Below are positions 1 to 6,225 of a DNA stretch of 7,522 nt, piece after piece (within the stretch, counting starts at the first letter, position 1; the number at the start of each line of letters is the position of its first letter). A program made the translations under genes and the position numbers. The DNA is from Thermoleophilia bacterium (GTDB taxonomy: Bacteria; Actinomycetota; Thermoleophilia; Gaiellales; F1-60-MAGs149), in NCBI GenBank assembly GCA_016462095.1, contig JAEMTW010000085.1:1-7522 (forward strand). Reading direction: 5' to 3'. The notes beneath the pieces are model-generated. The model was not told where the DNA came from and made no database searches. It saw only the letters and a program-made list of their open reading frames with translations.

Positions 1-1
1 C

Positions 2-310
2 GAGGGCACGGGCGTTGATCACCGCGTCGCCGAGTTGCACGCGCTGGCAATCGATACGGCGCAGCGCACTCGCGCGCTGGCTGCGGACGTCCGGGCGGAG
101 CGCGTCGGTCGCGTCGAAGATCTCGAAGTTGTTGTCGACGTACTGGTCGACGGGCTTGGTGCCGTGCGCGGCGACGTCGCGCGACTCGAAGCGCGCTCGC
201 AGCGCATCGAGAAAGAACTCGAACGCATCACCTGGGCACTCGATCGGGTCGGCTCGCAGCTCGAGCGGATCGCCGACGCTGACGCGTCAACGCAACCGCC
301 AAGCGTGTAG
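2..310 (+). CDS. C-terminal part of a coiled-coil protein (5' end off window)
   Basis: The frame is open from the left edge to a TAG at 308-310, giving 102 visible residues; the start lies outside the window. I do not recognise a family. The visible part is rich in Arg, Glu, Asp, Ala and Leu. Hydrophobic residues recur at heptad spacing from about residue 35 to 95 (for example VEDLEVVVDVLVDGL and IEKELERITWALDRVGSQLERI), which indicates a long amphipathic helix or coiled coil. A short disordered tail ending QPPSV follows. No membrane segment or cysteine is visible. A TTG at 35 could act as an internal start, but the coding character continues upstream of it, so a truncated larger gene is more likely. 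The next gene starts about 220 bases downstream. Function is unknown. Confidence 0.6.
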   Translation, partial: EGTGVDHRVAELHALAIDTAQRTRALAADVRAERVGRVEDLEVVVDVLVDGLGAVRGDVARLEARSQRIEKELERITWALDRVGSQLERIADADASTQPPSV

Positions 311-532
311 ATCGTTCTGACGCTCGGTCGCTCGCGCAGAGACGCTGAGTCTCCGCACAAAAAAGGCCCGGAGTCGAGACGCCGTGGCGCCCAGAACGCG
401 TGTGAATCCGCTCGCCATCGATGCACTGCCGTGTGCCACTCGTAGCGGATGGTGCGTTCCCCGCCACAGAGCACGTCGAACTGTGGCGACTGCGCGCGGC
501 CACCGGCGGCGCCCCGCACGCATGCTGCTCCT

Positions 533-1363
533 ATGCGATCGCAACGCGGCCAGAGCACTGTCGAATACGTCACGCTGGTCGGCTGTGTTGCCGCTTTGCT
601 TGCGATCGGTGCGACAACGCTCCCTGCCAGTGGCATCGTTGCCGCTGTCCAGTCCGTGTTCGATCGTTCGGAGCCCCCGACGGCCAGCCCGGCCGCCCTG
701 GCCTATGTCGACGCGGCAATGACTGGGTCGGGCCCAACGATCAACGATGCGATTGAACGATTAAGCCAGGAGATCGGCCCAAGCGAGGCGCGCGCCCTCG
801 TTCTCTCACACGCCTTACGAGCCGCGACGCCACCTGCTGCCACGGGTCGCCTGCGCCCCCTCACCGACCCGGCGTGGGCGCTCGCCCGAGCAGAGTTCAA
901 CGGCGTCGGGCCAAGCGTCACCAGCGGGGCGTGGTCACACGAGGCACCCCGCGCGACCCGCACGCTACGGCTCGTCTCCGCGGACGATGAGCGGCGCTGG
1001 CTTGCTTCACAGTCAGCATCAGAGGCCAGCAAAGCCATCGAACTCGGTACGTCTGGCGTTGTCACTCTGATCAGCTCGATCAATCCTGCGACGGCCGCGG
1101 CTGCGATCGTGATTGGTGCTGGTGCGGCCGCCGCCGAGACCACAACGCGCGGCACGCCCGCAGGGAGCCGCGAAGGTGACGTCATCGTCTGTCGCTTTGT
1201 CTGGCGCACCAACCACGCAACCGCGACGTGGGTCGACCACCACCCGCTCGAGGCGACTCGCCTACGACTCGGCACGCCGATCGCCGCAGTCGACATCGCC
1301 GTCGTTCGTGCCGGACGCCTGATCGAGCACGAGCTGGTCTGGAGCCATGCAGTCTCCTGCTGA
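533..1363 (+). CDS. Large prepilin-like protein with class III (Flp/Tad-type) signal, paralogue A
   Basis: 276 aa from the ATG at 533. The N-terminus MRSQRGQSTVEYVTLVGC matches the class III/Flp prepilin pattern: a short basic leader, Gly6 as the predicted cleavage site, then Glu at +5 (E11) and Tyr at +6 (Y12), followed by a hydrophobic helix to about residue 28. An upstream in-frame ATG at 449 would add 28 Pro/Cys/Arg-rich residues and bury the signal, so I prefer 533, although no clear Shine-Dalgarno precedes it. The remaining ~240 residues, presumably exported, match no family I know. They include an Ala/Gly-rich hydrophobic stretch around 180-200, a VIVCR motif (C220) and a C-terminal Cys (C276). 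The gene overlaps the next by 17 bases, and the two proteins look homologous. A minor pilin or pseudopilin of a Tad-like system is likely; the exact role is unknown. Confidence 0.72.
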   Translation: MRSQRGQSTVEYVTLVGCVAALLAIGATTLPASGIVAAVQSVFDRSEPPTASPAALAYVDAAMTGSGPTINDAIERLSQEIGPSEARALVLSHALRAATPPAATGRLRPLTDPAWALARAEFNGVGPSVTSGAWSHEAPRATRTLRLVSADDERRWLASQSASEASKAIELGTSGVVTLISSINPATAAAAIVIGAGAAAAETTTRGTPAGSREGDVIVCRFVWRTNHATATWVDHHPLEATRLRLGTPIAAVDIAVVRAGRLIEHELVWSHAVSC

Positions 1364-2168
1364 CCCACGCCGCGGCCAGGCGAGCGTGGAGTGGCTGGCG
1401 ATCCTGCTGGTCGTTGCCGCACTGCTCACCACGACGACCGTAATGGTCGTTCACACCAATCTCGTCCAGACGATCACCGAGCGACTCGGCAGGACGGCAA
1501 CACCACCGCCAGCGGCCATGCTCGCACTCGACCACGCGCTGTCTGGTCGTGCGGGGGCAATCTCGCTGAGTGGCGCACGCGCCTGGCTCGCCGAGTCGAT
1601 TGGCACAGACGCAGCCGATCAACAGCTGCGTGCGGCGATCGTCACGCGCCTCCCCGTGCGCCACTCTTCATGGTTGGCCGATCTGACGATCCGCTCCCTG
1701 CCGAGCCGCTCTGGTACGCGCCGCATCGTCGCACGCGGCACCGGCGAGATCTCTCTGCGGGTCATTACGGCGAGCGATGAGGCACTCTACGCCGCTGGCC
1801 AAACGACAGGGACAGATCGCACCGTCGCTGCTGCAACCGCATTGGGCTGGGACGGAGCCGGCATCGTGGCCGACCGCATCGCGCGACCACTCGGTCTGGC
1901 GCTCAGCGCCATCCACCTGCTGGCCAGCCTGTCCGCTGGTGCTGACCCCCAGCCACCAGCAACGCGTGCAGACGACATCGTCCTCTGTCGTCCCGTCGTC
2001 CTCCTGACGGCTGACCGCACCATGTACTCGCCGCTGCCACGCAGCCAGGCCTGGCGCATCGGCGTGCTGCGCGATGATCAACTGATCCTCGACATGATTT
2101 CCTCGACCGACAGCCCGTGCGTCGGCCCGGCCGGCCACGAGCGGCCAGCCGAGCCGAGCCGAGACTAG
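1347..2168 (+). CDS. Large prepilin-like protein with class III (Flp/Tad-type) signal, paralogue B
   Basis: 273 aa. It begins 17 bases before the upstream gene ends, so translational coupling is probable; a GGAG lies only 2 bases before the ATG, too close to be ideal. The N-terminus has the prepilin pattern RRG-QASVEWLAILL: predicted cleavage after Gly10, Glu at +5 (E15), and Trp (W16) at +6 where Flp pilins have Tyr and TadE-type pseudopilins Phe. A hydrophobic helix follows to about residue 35. The rest aligns by eye with the upstream protein: an AxLAxDxAxSG-like segment near residue 58, an LRVITASDE segment matching LRLVSADDE, a DIVLCR motif (C214), and a late Cys (C258). It ends in a hydrophilic tail encoded by GCCGAG-type repeats. 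A paralogous minor pilin is my best call; no function can be assigned from sequence. Confidence 0.72.
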   Translation: MQSPADPRRGQASVEWLAILLVVAALLTTTTVMVVHTNLVQTITERLGRTATPPPAAMLALDHALSGRAGAISLSGARAWLAESIGTDAADQQLRAAIVTRLPVRHSSWLADLTIRSLPSRSGTRRIVARGTGEISLRVITASDEALYAAGQTTGTDRTVAAATALGWDGAGIVADRIARPLGLALSAIHLLASLSAGADPQPPATRADDIVLCRPVVLLTADRTMYSPLPRSQAWRIGVLRDDQLILDMISSTDSPCVGPAGHERPAEPSRD

Positions 2169-2374
2169 GGCTGAGTGATCGAGGAGATTGCCTTCTCCAT
2201 CGATTTCGAGATCTGACCACCGATCCCGGCCCCGCCACCCTTGACCTGCACGGAGACGGCCAAGAGCAACGCACCCACGGCGAGCACCAGGCCGAGATAC
2301 TCAACCGTGCCCTGCCCGCGCCGATCCGTCAGTCGGTGCATCAACCGCACCATCGTCGTCCACAGTGTTTCCAT
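2165..2374 (-). CDS. Flp-type (type IVb) pilin
   Basis: 69 aa from the ATG at 2374. That start has a GAGG at 2381-2384 with a 6-base spacer; an upstream in-frame GTG at 2404 lacks this support. The leader contains DRRG-QGTVEYLGLVLA: predicted cleavage after Gly20, Glu at +5 (E25) and Tyr at +6 (Y26), then a continuous hydrophobic helix to about residue 43. The mature protein would be about 49 residues with a Gly-rich turn (GGGAGIGG) and a short amphipathic C-terminus. Size and motif fit the Flp/Fap major pilin family, which assembles into Tad pili after processing by a TadV-type peptidase; no such peptidase or secretion ATPase is in this window. It is convergent with the prepilin-like gene ending at 2168, and its 126-base upstream region carries unusual inverted repeats, so it is probably transcribed on its own. 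Confidence 0.8.
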   Translation of the reverse strand: METLWTTMVRLMHRLTDRRGQGTVEYLGLVLAVGALLLAVSVQVKGGGAGIGGQISKSMEKAISSITQP

Positions 2375-2380
2375 CAGGCA

Positions 2381-2390
2381 CCTCGCGAGG
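2381..2390 (-). promoter_or_regulatory. Ribosome binding site of the Flp pilin inside a 10-bp palindrome
   Basis: The perfect palindrome CCTCGCGAGG contains, on the minus strand, GAGG (2384-2381) six bases before the ATG at 2374. This decides the start codon. The palindrome touches the larger hairpin at 2389-2418, so ribosome access could depend on leader folding. Confidence 0.6.
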
Positions 2391-2418
2391 TTCTGCGCGA
2401 CCACCGATCGCGCAGACC
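2389..2418 (-). repeat. Inverted repeat / hairpin in the Flp pilin leader
   Basis: TCTGCGCGA (2392-2400) and TCGCGCAGA (2408-2416) are perfect 9-bp inverted repeats with a 7-base loop. Two further G-C pairs (2389-2390 with 2417-2418) extend the stem past a single-base bulge. It lies directly upstream of the pilin ribosome binding site. No T-run follows on either strand, so it does not look like an intrinsic terminator. It could be an mRNA leader hairpin or a protein-binding dyad. Confidence 0.6.
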
Positions 2419-2446
2419 GACCATGTGTGATCTCGCCTAACGCCGA

Positions 2447-2460
2447 GCGGGCACACCCGC
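2447..2460. repeat. Small GC hairpin between kinase gene and pilin gene
   Basis: GCGGG (2447-2451) and CCCGC (2456-2460) flank a CACA tetraloop. It sits about 40 bases downstream of the histidine kinase stop codon in the transcription direction of that operon. With no T-tract after it, a role as terminator is only a guess; it may also be part of the pilin upstream region. Confidence 0.35.
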
Positions 2461-2500
2461 AAGGTCGTGAGTCACTCCATCCTCAACTCCGCGAGCATCG

Positions 2501-3982
2501 CTACCGAGCTGTCGCAGAGACACTCTCGGACCGCGCGCGAATGCACGGGAGTTCCACCACAAAACGAGCACCACCATGCGGCGAATCTCCAACCGCCACG
2601 CTGCCACCCATTGCCGACGACAGCTCGCGAGCAATCGCAAGACCCAACCCAGTCCCCGTGCCGTCCTCCGTGTAGAGCGCCCGGAAGATCGTGGCGCGCT
2701 TCTCGAGAGGAATACCCGGCCCAGAGTCGTCGACGGTGATCCACACACGGCCAGCCTCGGCGAGCGCCGCGACGGTGATCGTGCCGCCATCTGGCGTCCA
2801 ACGAACCGCATTGCGGACGAGGTTCGAGACGATCTGCAAGATGCGATCACCATCACCAATCACGACCGGCAGCACACCCGACTGCAACCCGATCGTGATC
2901 TCCCGCTCGCGCGCCGCGCCACCCTGACCCGTCACAACCTGCTCAAGCAACACGTTCAGATCGACCTCATCGGCCTCGAGTCCAAAACGTTTCGCCTGCA
3001 ACCGCGCAAGGTCGAGCAGGTCCCCAACGAGGCGATTGAGACGCAGCGACTCAGCGGTGATCGCCTCATACGCCGTCTGACGCGAAACCTCATCATCGAA
3101 AATGCCATCGGCCAAGGCGTCGACCTGACCACGGATAGCCGTCAATGGCGTACGCAACTCGTGCGAGACGCGCATCAGGAAGAGGCGCTCGGTGTCGCGA
3201 GCCTCCGTCAGTCTCACAGTCATGTCGGAGAACGCGCGATTGACCATCCCAATCTCGTCGACCCGCGTCGTGTCGAGCGGCACATCATCGTCACCACGCG
3301 CCACCGCTCGCGCCGCCGCCGCCAGCCGCCGCAGCGGACGGACGAGGCGAAGGCCAAGCACGAGCGCGAGAATAATCGCCACCGCAGTGCCAACAGCAAA
3401 CGCCGGAATCAGCGCGCGCCGCAGCGTCCCCGCAGGCGAGGAAACCTGGACGGCGGGGCGCGCCACAACCAACAGGCCCGAGCTGGCACCAAGAAAATCG
3501 CTCTGCTCGGTTGGAAACAAGCCACGGGCCACCACGACATCGCCACTGAGTGCCGCAGGCACGTACGCCGCGGGGATCACAACTGCCTGACCGTTGCTGA
3601 GCCGCTTTTCGATCGTGGCGGACAGTGGTTGAACCCATTGCAGTTTTTTCAAATCGAGGCCCTCGGCGTTGACCGTGGCGCTCTTCATCGTTGCGATGAA
3701 ATACAACGAGCTGCCGTACGCGGCCTCGAGGTGCACGCTTTGCAGCACATCATTTTTCTTGCCGATAAACAGGCCGCCAACCAGCGGCGCGTACTCACGC
3801 GACAGTCCCGTCGTCAAGCGCTTCAAATCGCGCTCCTGCTGCGTACGTGCCTCGTACCGCTGATACTCCGAAAACTGGTTGACCGACCGTACCGTCATCA
3901 CAGCCGTCACGACCAACGCCACCAGCACGGGCACGATCCCGATGATCAGCAGCCGCGCGCGCAGGCTACGGAGCAGCAACAT
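2501..3982 (-). CDS. Membrane sensor histidine kinase (HAMP, HisKA, HATPase_c)
   Basis: 493 aa. Order of parts: a basic start and first membrane helix (about 11-31); an extracytoplasmic sensor region (about 32-189) of no family I recognise; a second helix (about 190-213); a HAMP linker (about 211-263); the phosphoacceptor H box FLMRVSHELRTPLTAI with H274; then the ATPase domain with N box SNLVRNAVRWTP (N387, N391), G1 box DDSGPGIP (D419-G423) and G2 box GTGLGLAI (443-450). The F box is degenerate (IFRALY, lacking the usual Glu-Arg). The kinase should autophosphorylate on H274 and transfer phosphate to the regulator encoded just upstream. Its ATG lies 17 bases inside that regulator gene, preceded by AAGG nine bases away, which points to coupled translation. 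The ligand is unknown; the neighbouring secreted protein is one candidate partner (inference). Confidence 0.95.
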   Translation of the reverse strand: MLLLRSLRARLLIIGIVPVLVALVVTAVMTVRSVNQFSEYQRYEARTQQERDLKRLTTGLSREYAPLVGGLFIGKKNDVLQSVHLEAAYGSSLYFIATMKSATVNAEGLDLKKLQWVQPLSATIEKRLSNGQAVVIPAAYVPAALSGDVVVARGLFPTEQSDFLGASSGLLVVARPAVQVSSPAGTLRRALIPAFAVGTAVAIILALVLGLRLVRPLRRLAAAARAVARGDDDVPLDTTRVDEIGMVNRAFSDMTVRLTEARDTERLFLMRVSHELRTPLTAIRGQVDALADGIFDDEVSRQTAYEAITAESLRLNRLVGDLLDLARLQAKRFGLEADEVDLNVLLEQVVTGQGGAAREREITIGLQSGVLPVVIGDGDRILQIVSNLVRNAVRWTPDGGTITVAALAEAGRVWITVDDSGPGIPLEKRATIFRALYTEDGTGTGLGLAIARELSSAMGGSVAVGDSPHGGARFVVELPCIRARSESVSATAR

Positions 3983-4652
3983 CGTCGCCGACCTTGTACC
4001 CCACGCCCCACACCGTCACGACCGGACAATCGTCACCAAGCTTGCGACGCAGCTGACGGACGTGAACATCGACCGTACGCGTATCGCCCGCAAAGGTATA
4101 GCCCCAGACGCGCTCGAGCAATTGATCGCGCGTCAGCACATGGCCGCGCTCCTCCAGCAAGGTCCAGAGCAGATCGAACTCCTTGGGTGCAAGCTGAACA
4201 ACCTCGCCGTTGAGCAAGACCTCGTGACGACCACGATCGATCGAGACGCGGCCGTGTGTCAAGACCCCACCAATCGGCTGTGCCGTCGTCGGTGCGCGCC
4301 GCAAGATCGCCTTGACGCGCGCCACCAACTCACGCACGTTGAACGGCTTCGTCAGGTAATCGTCAGCACCAACCTCAAGACCAACAATCTTGTCGATGTC
4401 ATCGTCGCGCGCCGTCACCATGATGATCGGCACCTGCGAGGTGGCGCGAATCCGCCGACACACCTCGAGACCATCAATATCGGGCAGGTTGAGGTCCAGG
4501 ACAATCAGGTTCGGCGGCGTCGCCTCCATCAGCCGCAACGCATCGGTACCCGTCAGCGCGTGATCAACGTCGAAGCCGGCCTTCTCGAGGTACGTCTTGA
4601 CAGGCGTAGCAATGTTGATCTCGTCTTCAACAATCAGAATGCGCTCGGCCAT
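3966..4652 (-). CDS. OmpR/PhoB-family response regulator
   Basis: 228 aa, typical length for the family. The N-terminal receiver domain (about 3-118) has the acidic pair D10/E11, phosphoacceptor D53 in VLDLNLPDIDG, T80 and K102 in TKPF. The C-terminal winged-helix domain (about 130-223) shows the usual features: LAPKEFDLLWTLLE, the DQLLERVWGY segment, TVDVHVRQLRRKLG as recognition helix, and VWGVGYKV as the wing hairpin. It should act as a phosphorylation-dependent transcription factor paired with the kinase gene that overlaps it by 17 bases. It follows the secreted-protein gene with a gap of only 9 bases, so they are probably co-transcribed. A GAGGG lies a few bases before the ATG. Target genes cannot be read from the window; the adjacent pilin gene and its upstream dyads are untested possibilities. 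Confidence 0.95.
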   Translation of the reverse strand: MAERILIVEDEINIATPVKTYLEKAGFDVDHALTGTDALRLMEATPPNLIVLDLNLPDIDGLEVCRRIRATSQVPIIMVTARDDDIDKIVGLEVGADDYLTKPFNVRELVARVKAILRRAPTTAQPIGGVLTHGRVSIDRGRHEVLLNGEVVQLAPKEFDLLWTLLEERGHVLTRDQLLERVWGYTFAGDTRTVDVHVRQLRRKLGDDCPVVTVWGVGYKVGDDVAAP

Positions 4653-4661
4653 CGTCCCTCG

Positions 4662-5129
4662 CTACTTCAACCGTAAACTAGTCGGCTTGTCCTTCGCGAC
4701 GTAGGTGACATCGTCACCACCATCCGCCCGATACGTGCCTGCGCCTCGCAACCCAACCTGGCCACAGCCACTCACCCACACGTGGGTCAGCGCGTTCGCA
4801 CGACGAATCATCAGCGTAAACGAGCCTTGCCGATGCAAACTCACCGTGATCGGCGTCAGCACACGCAACTCGACTGGTGCCTTACCCTTGACGATCTTGA
4901 TGCAGGTCTGCAGCGGTTGTTCGTCGACGCACTTGATGCTCTCCTTCAGCTCCAGCGGCCCACTCAACTGCGCCCCTGCACTGATCGATTCGACCACCAC
5001 CATCGAGTCAAAGCGCGCAACACCGCGGTAGGAGAACTCGCCGCTCGCAGCCTCCATCTCGAACGACTTGGCAGCGGCCACGGGAACAGCCACGAGCAGG
5101 ATCACCAGAGCGAGGACTATGCGAAGCAC
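4662..5129 (-). CDS. Small secreted protein of unknown function in the two-component operon
   Basis: 155 aa from the GTG at 5129, or 165 aa from a TTG at 5159. I prefer GTG because it gives a normal Sec signal peptide (LRIVLALVILLVAVPVAAA, likely cut near residue 20) and is preceded by GGAGAG, though the 12-base spacer is long; the TTG has no Shine-Dalgarno. The mature part looks beta-rich, with alternating hydrophobic residues, Gly-rich turns and a C-terminal segment GLRGAGTYRADGGDDVTYVA. It has three cysteines (C67, C76, C122), so C67-C76 may form a disulfide and C122, in the motif SGCGQV, may be free. No lipobox is seen. I do not recognise the family. Lying 9 bases upstream of the response regulator gene, it may be part of the signalling pathway, for example as a periplasmic or exported accessory or regulated product. 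That is inference from position only. Confidence 0.75.
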   Translation of the reverse strand: MLRIVLALVILLVAVPVAAAKSFEMEAASGEFSYRGVARFDSMVVVESISAGAQLSGPLELKESIKCVDEQPLQTCIKIVKGKAPVELRVLTPITVSLHRQGSFTLMIRRANALTHVWVSGCGQVGLRGAGTYRADGGDDVTYVAKDKPTSLRLK

Positions 5130-5174
5130 ACGCGCATTATGCTCTCCGAACGGCAGCAAGGTGTGATGGTTGCG

Positions 5175-6029
5175 TTAGGACGCGTCGTAGCGGTGAAAAC
5201 CAACGCCGGTCTTGCGTCCCAACTTGCCCTCCTCAAGCATCTGCAAAAGCAGTGGATGGGGAGTACAACGGTCGTCGCCGAGCCCCTCAGCAATCGCCTG
5301 CGAGGCGTGGACCTGGACATCAACGCCAATCAGATCGATCAATGCAAGCGGACCCATCGGCCAGCCCGCTCCCGCCTGCAAGGCGCGATCGATGTCGGCC
5401 GGGTCGGCGCCCGTCTCGGCGTACGTGCGCACCGCGTCGTTGAGCATCGGCACGAGAATGCGATTGACAATAAAGCCCGGGGTATCAGGGCACGGAACCG
5501 CTTCTTTGCCAAGCCCCTCGGCAAACTCGATCGCGGCCGCGTAGACGGCGGGATCGACATGCTGGGTATGGACAACTTCGACGAGCGGCATCACGGGTGC
5601 GGGGTTAAAGAAGTGCAGGCCGACGACGCGCTCGGCACGACCGCTCGCCTCGGCGATACCCGTCACGCTAATTGCTGACGTGTTCGTGGCTAGGATCGCG
5701 TCCGGCTTGGTCGCCGCCGCGAGCTCGCGAAACAGGTCGTGCTTGACCTGTGGGATCTCGGCAATCGCCTCGATGATCAGATCAGCGTCGGCGAAACCGT
5801 CAACGCTGTCAGTCGTCGTCAGGCGCGCAAGCGCAGCGGCGCAGTCCTCGGCCGTCAACGTGCCTTTGGCAACGCCGCGCTGGAGCCCCTTTTCGACACG
5901 GGCGGCAAGATTGTCACGGGCAGCCTCAACGCCATCCATCCCAATCACGGTATGTCCTGCGGCGAGACAGACCTGCACGATCCCAGCGCCCATGGTGCCA
6001 AGCCCGACCACTCCAACAATGTGCGTCAT
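5175..6029 (-). CDS. fadB2: 3-hydroxyacyl-CoA (3-hydroxybutyryl-CoA) dehydrogenase
   Basis: 284 aa, the normal size for a stand-alone enzyme. It catalyses NAD(P)-dependent interconversion of (S)-3-hydroxyacyl-CoA and 3-oxoacyl-CoA in fatty acid beta-oxidation or butyrate-type metabolism, in the cytoplasm. The Rossmann domain starts at once with VGLGTMG (G9, G11, G14). The catalytic residues known from human HADH (Ser137, His158, Glu170, Asn208) are matched with identical spacing by S118 (NTSAIS), H139 (LHFFNP), E151 (LVEVV) and N189 (FIVNR). The C-terminal dimerisation domain has GWPMGPLALIDLIG and ends GRKTGVGFHRY. The ATG at 6029 has a strong GGAGG. The gene leads a minus-strand series with the secreted-protein and two-component genes, though a metabolic link to them is not evident. 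fadB2, hbd and paaH are all used for this family; which applies here is uncertain. Confidence 0.93.
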   Translation of the reverse strand: MTHIVGVVGLGTMGAGIVQVCLAAGHTVIGMDGVEAARDNLAARVEKGLQRGVAKGTLTAEDCAAALARLTTTDSVDGFADADLIIEAIAEIPQVKHDLFRELAAATKPDAILATNTSAISVTGIAEASGRAERVVGLHFFNPAPVMPLVEVVHTQHVDPAVYAAAIEFAEGLGKEAVPCPDTPGFIVNRILVPMLNDAVRTYAETGADPADIDRALQAGAGWPMGPLALIDLIGVDVQVHASQAIAEGLGDDRCTPHPLLLQMLEEGKLGRKTGVGFHRYDAS

Positions 6030-6033
6030 ATCG

Positions 6034-6038
6034 CCTCC
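6034..6038 (-). promoter_or_regulatory. Ribosome binding site of the hydroxyacyl-CoA dehydrogenase gene
   Basis: On the minus strand GGAGG lies four bases before the ATG at 6029. It is a full-consensus Shine-Dalgarno and fixes the start directly ahead of the Rossmann motif. Confidence 0.75.
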
Positions 6039-6144
6039 GCGGATAGCTGAACCCGTGCATCGTGACGCAACACCGGAACCTGCGCCAGCAGTGCTACGTG
6101 CGTGTCTTCACCGATGCGGAACCAGATGCGCGTGCGATTCCCCG

Positions 6145-6150
6145 TATACT
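6145..6150 (+). promoter_or_regulatory. Candidate -10 box for the zinc-ribbon operon
   Basis: TATACT differs from the sigma70-type consensus TATAAT at one base and lies about 75 bases before the GTG at 6226, in the 196-base divergent intergenic region. No convincing -35 hexamer is visible 16-18 bases upstream, so the call is weak. GTATAC at 6144-6149 is itself palindromic and could be read on either strand. Confidence 0.35.
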
Positions 6151-6213
6151 CCAAGCGAAATGGGAGGCCTTTCCGACCGAGCGCGACTGTCTGCGCAACG
6201 ACCCAACTCTGCT

Positions 6214-6220
6214 GGGGAGG
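6214..6220 (+). promoter_or_regulatory. Ribosome binding site of the coiled-coil zinc-ribbon gene
   Basis: GGGGAGG ends five bases before the GTG at 6226. This near-consensus site decides the start in favour of GTG 6226 over an in-frame ATG at 6160, which would add 22 residues of non-conserved appearance. Confidence 0.7.
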
Positions 6221-6225
6221 TTGTC

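Noticed and set aside
339..366. GAGAC-GCTGA-GTCTC hairpin followed by a run of A, considered as a terminator of the first gene
   Set aside because: The plus strand has an A-run, not a T-run; on the minus strand the T-run lies on the wrong side of the stem. The stem is only 5 bp.
19..1422. Minus-strand frames at 19-636 and 703-1422
   Set aside because: They are antisense to the coiled-coil and prepilin-like genes and have Arg/Ser-rich shadow composition without motifs.
2576..4213. A 545-codon open frame on the plus strand
   Set aside because: It runs antisense to the histidine kinase and response regulator, which have full motif sets. Its translation is Arg/Gln/His-rich with no recognisable domain, as expected of a shadow frame in GC-rich DNA.
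3879..5678. Long plus-strand open frames (3879-4676 and 4782-5678)
   Set aside because: They lie opposite the regulator, secreted-protein and dehydrogenase genes, lack start signals and have low-complexity antisense composition.
6030..6130. A promoter for the dehydrogenase operon on the minus strand
   Set aside because: TTGCGT with a 17-base spacer is followed only by GCTATC, a poor -10; no convincing pair was found.
5680..6225. Extension of the coiled-coil zinc-ribbon frame upstream to 5680
   Set aside because: The extension is antisense to the N-terminal half of the dehydrogenase; a strong GGGGAGG supports the GTG at 6226 instead.
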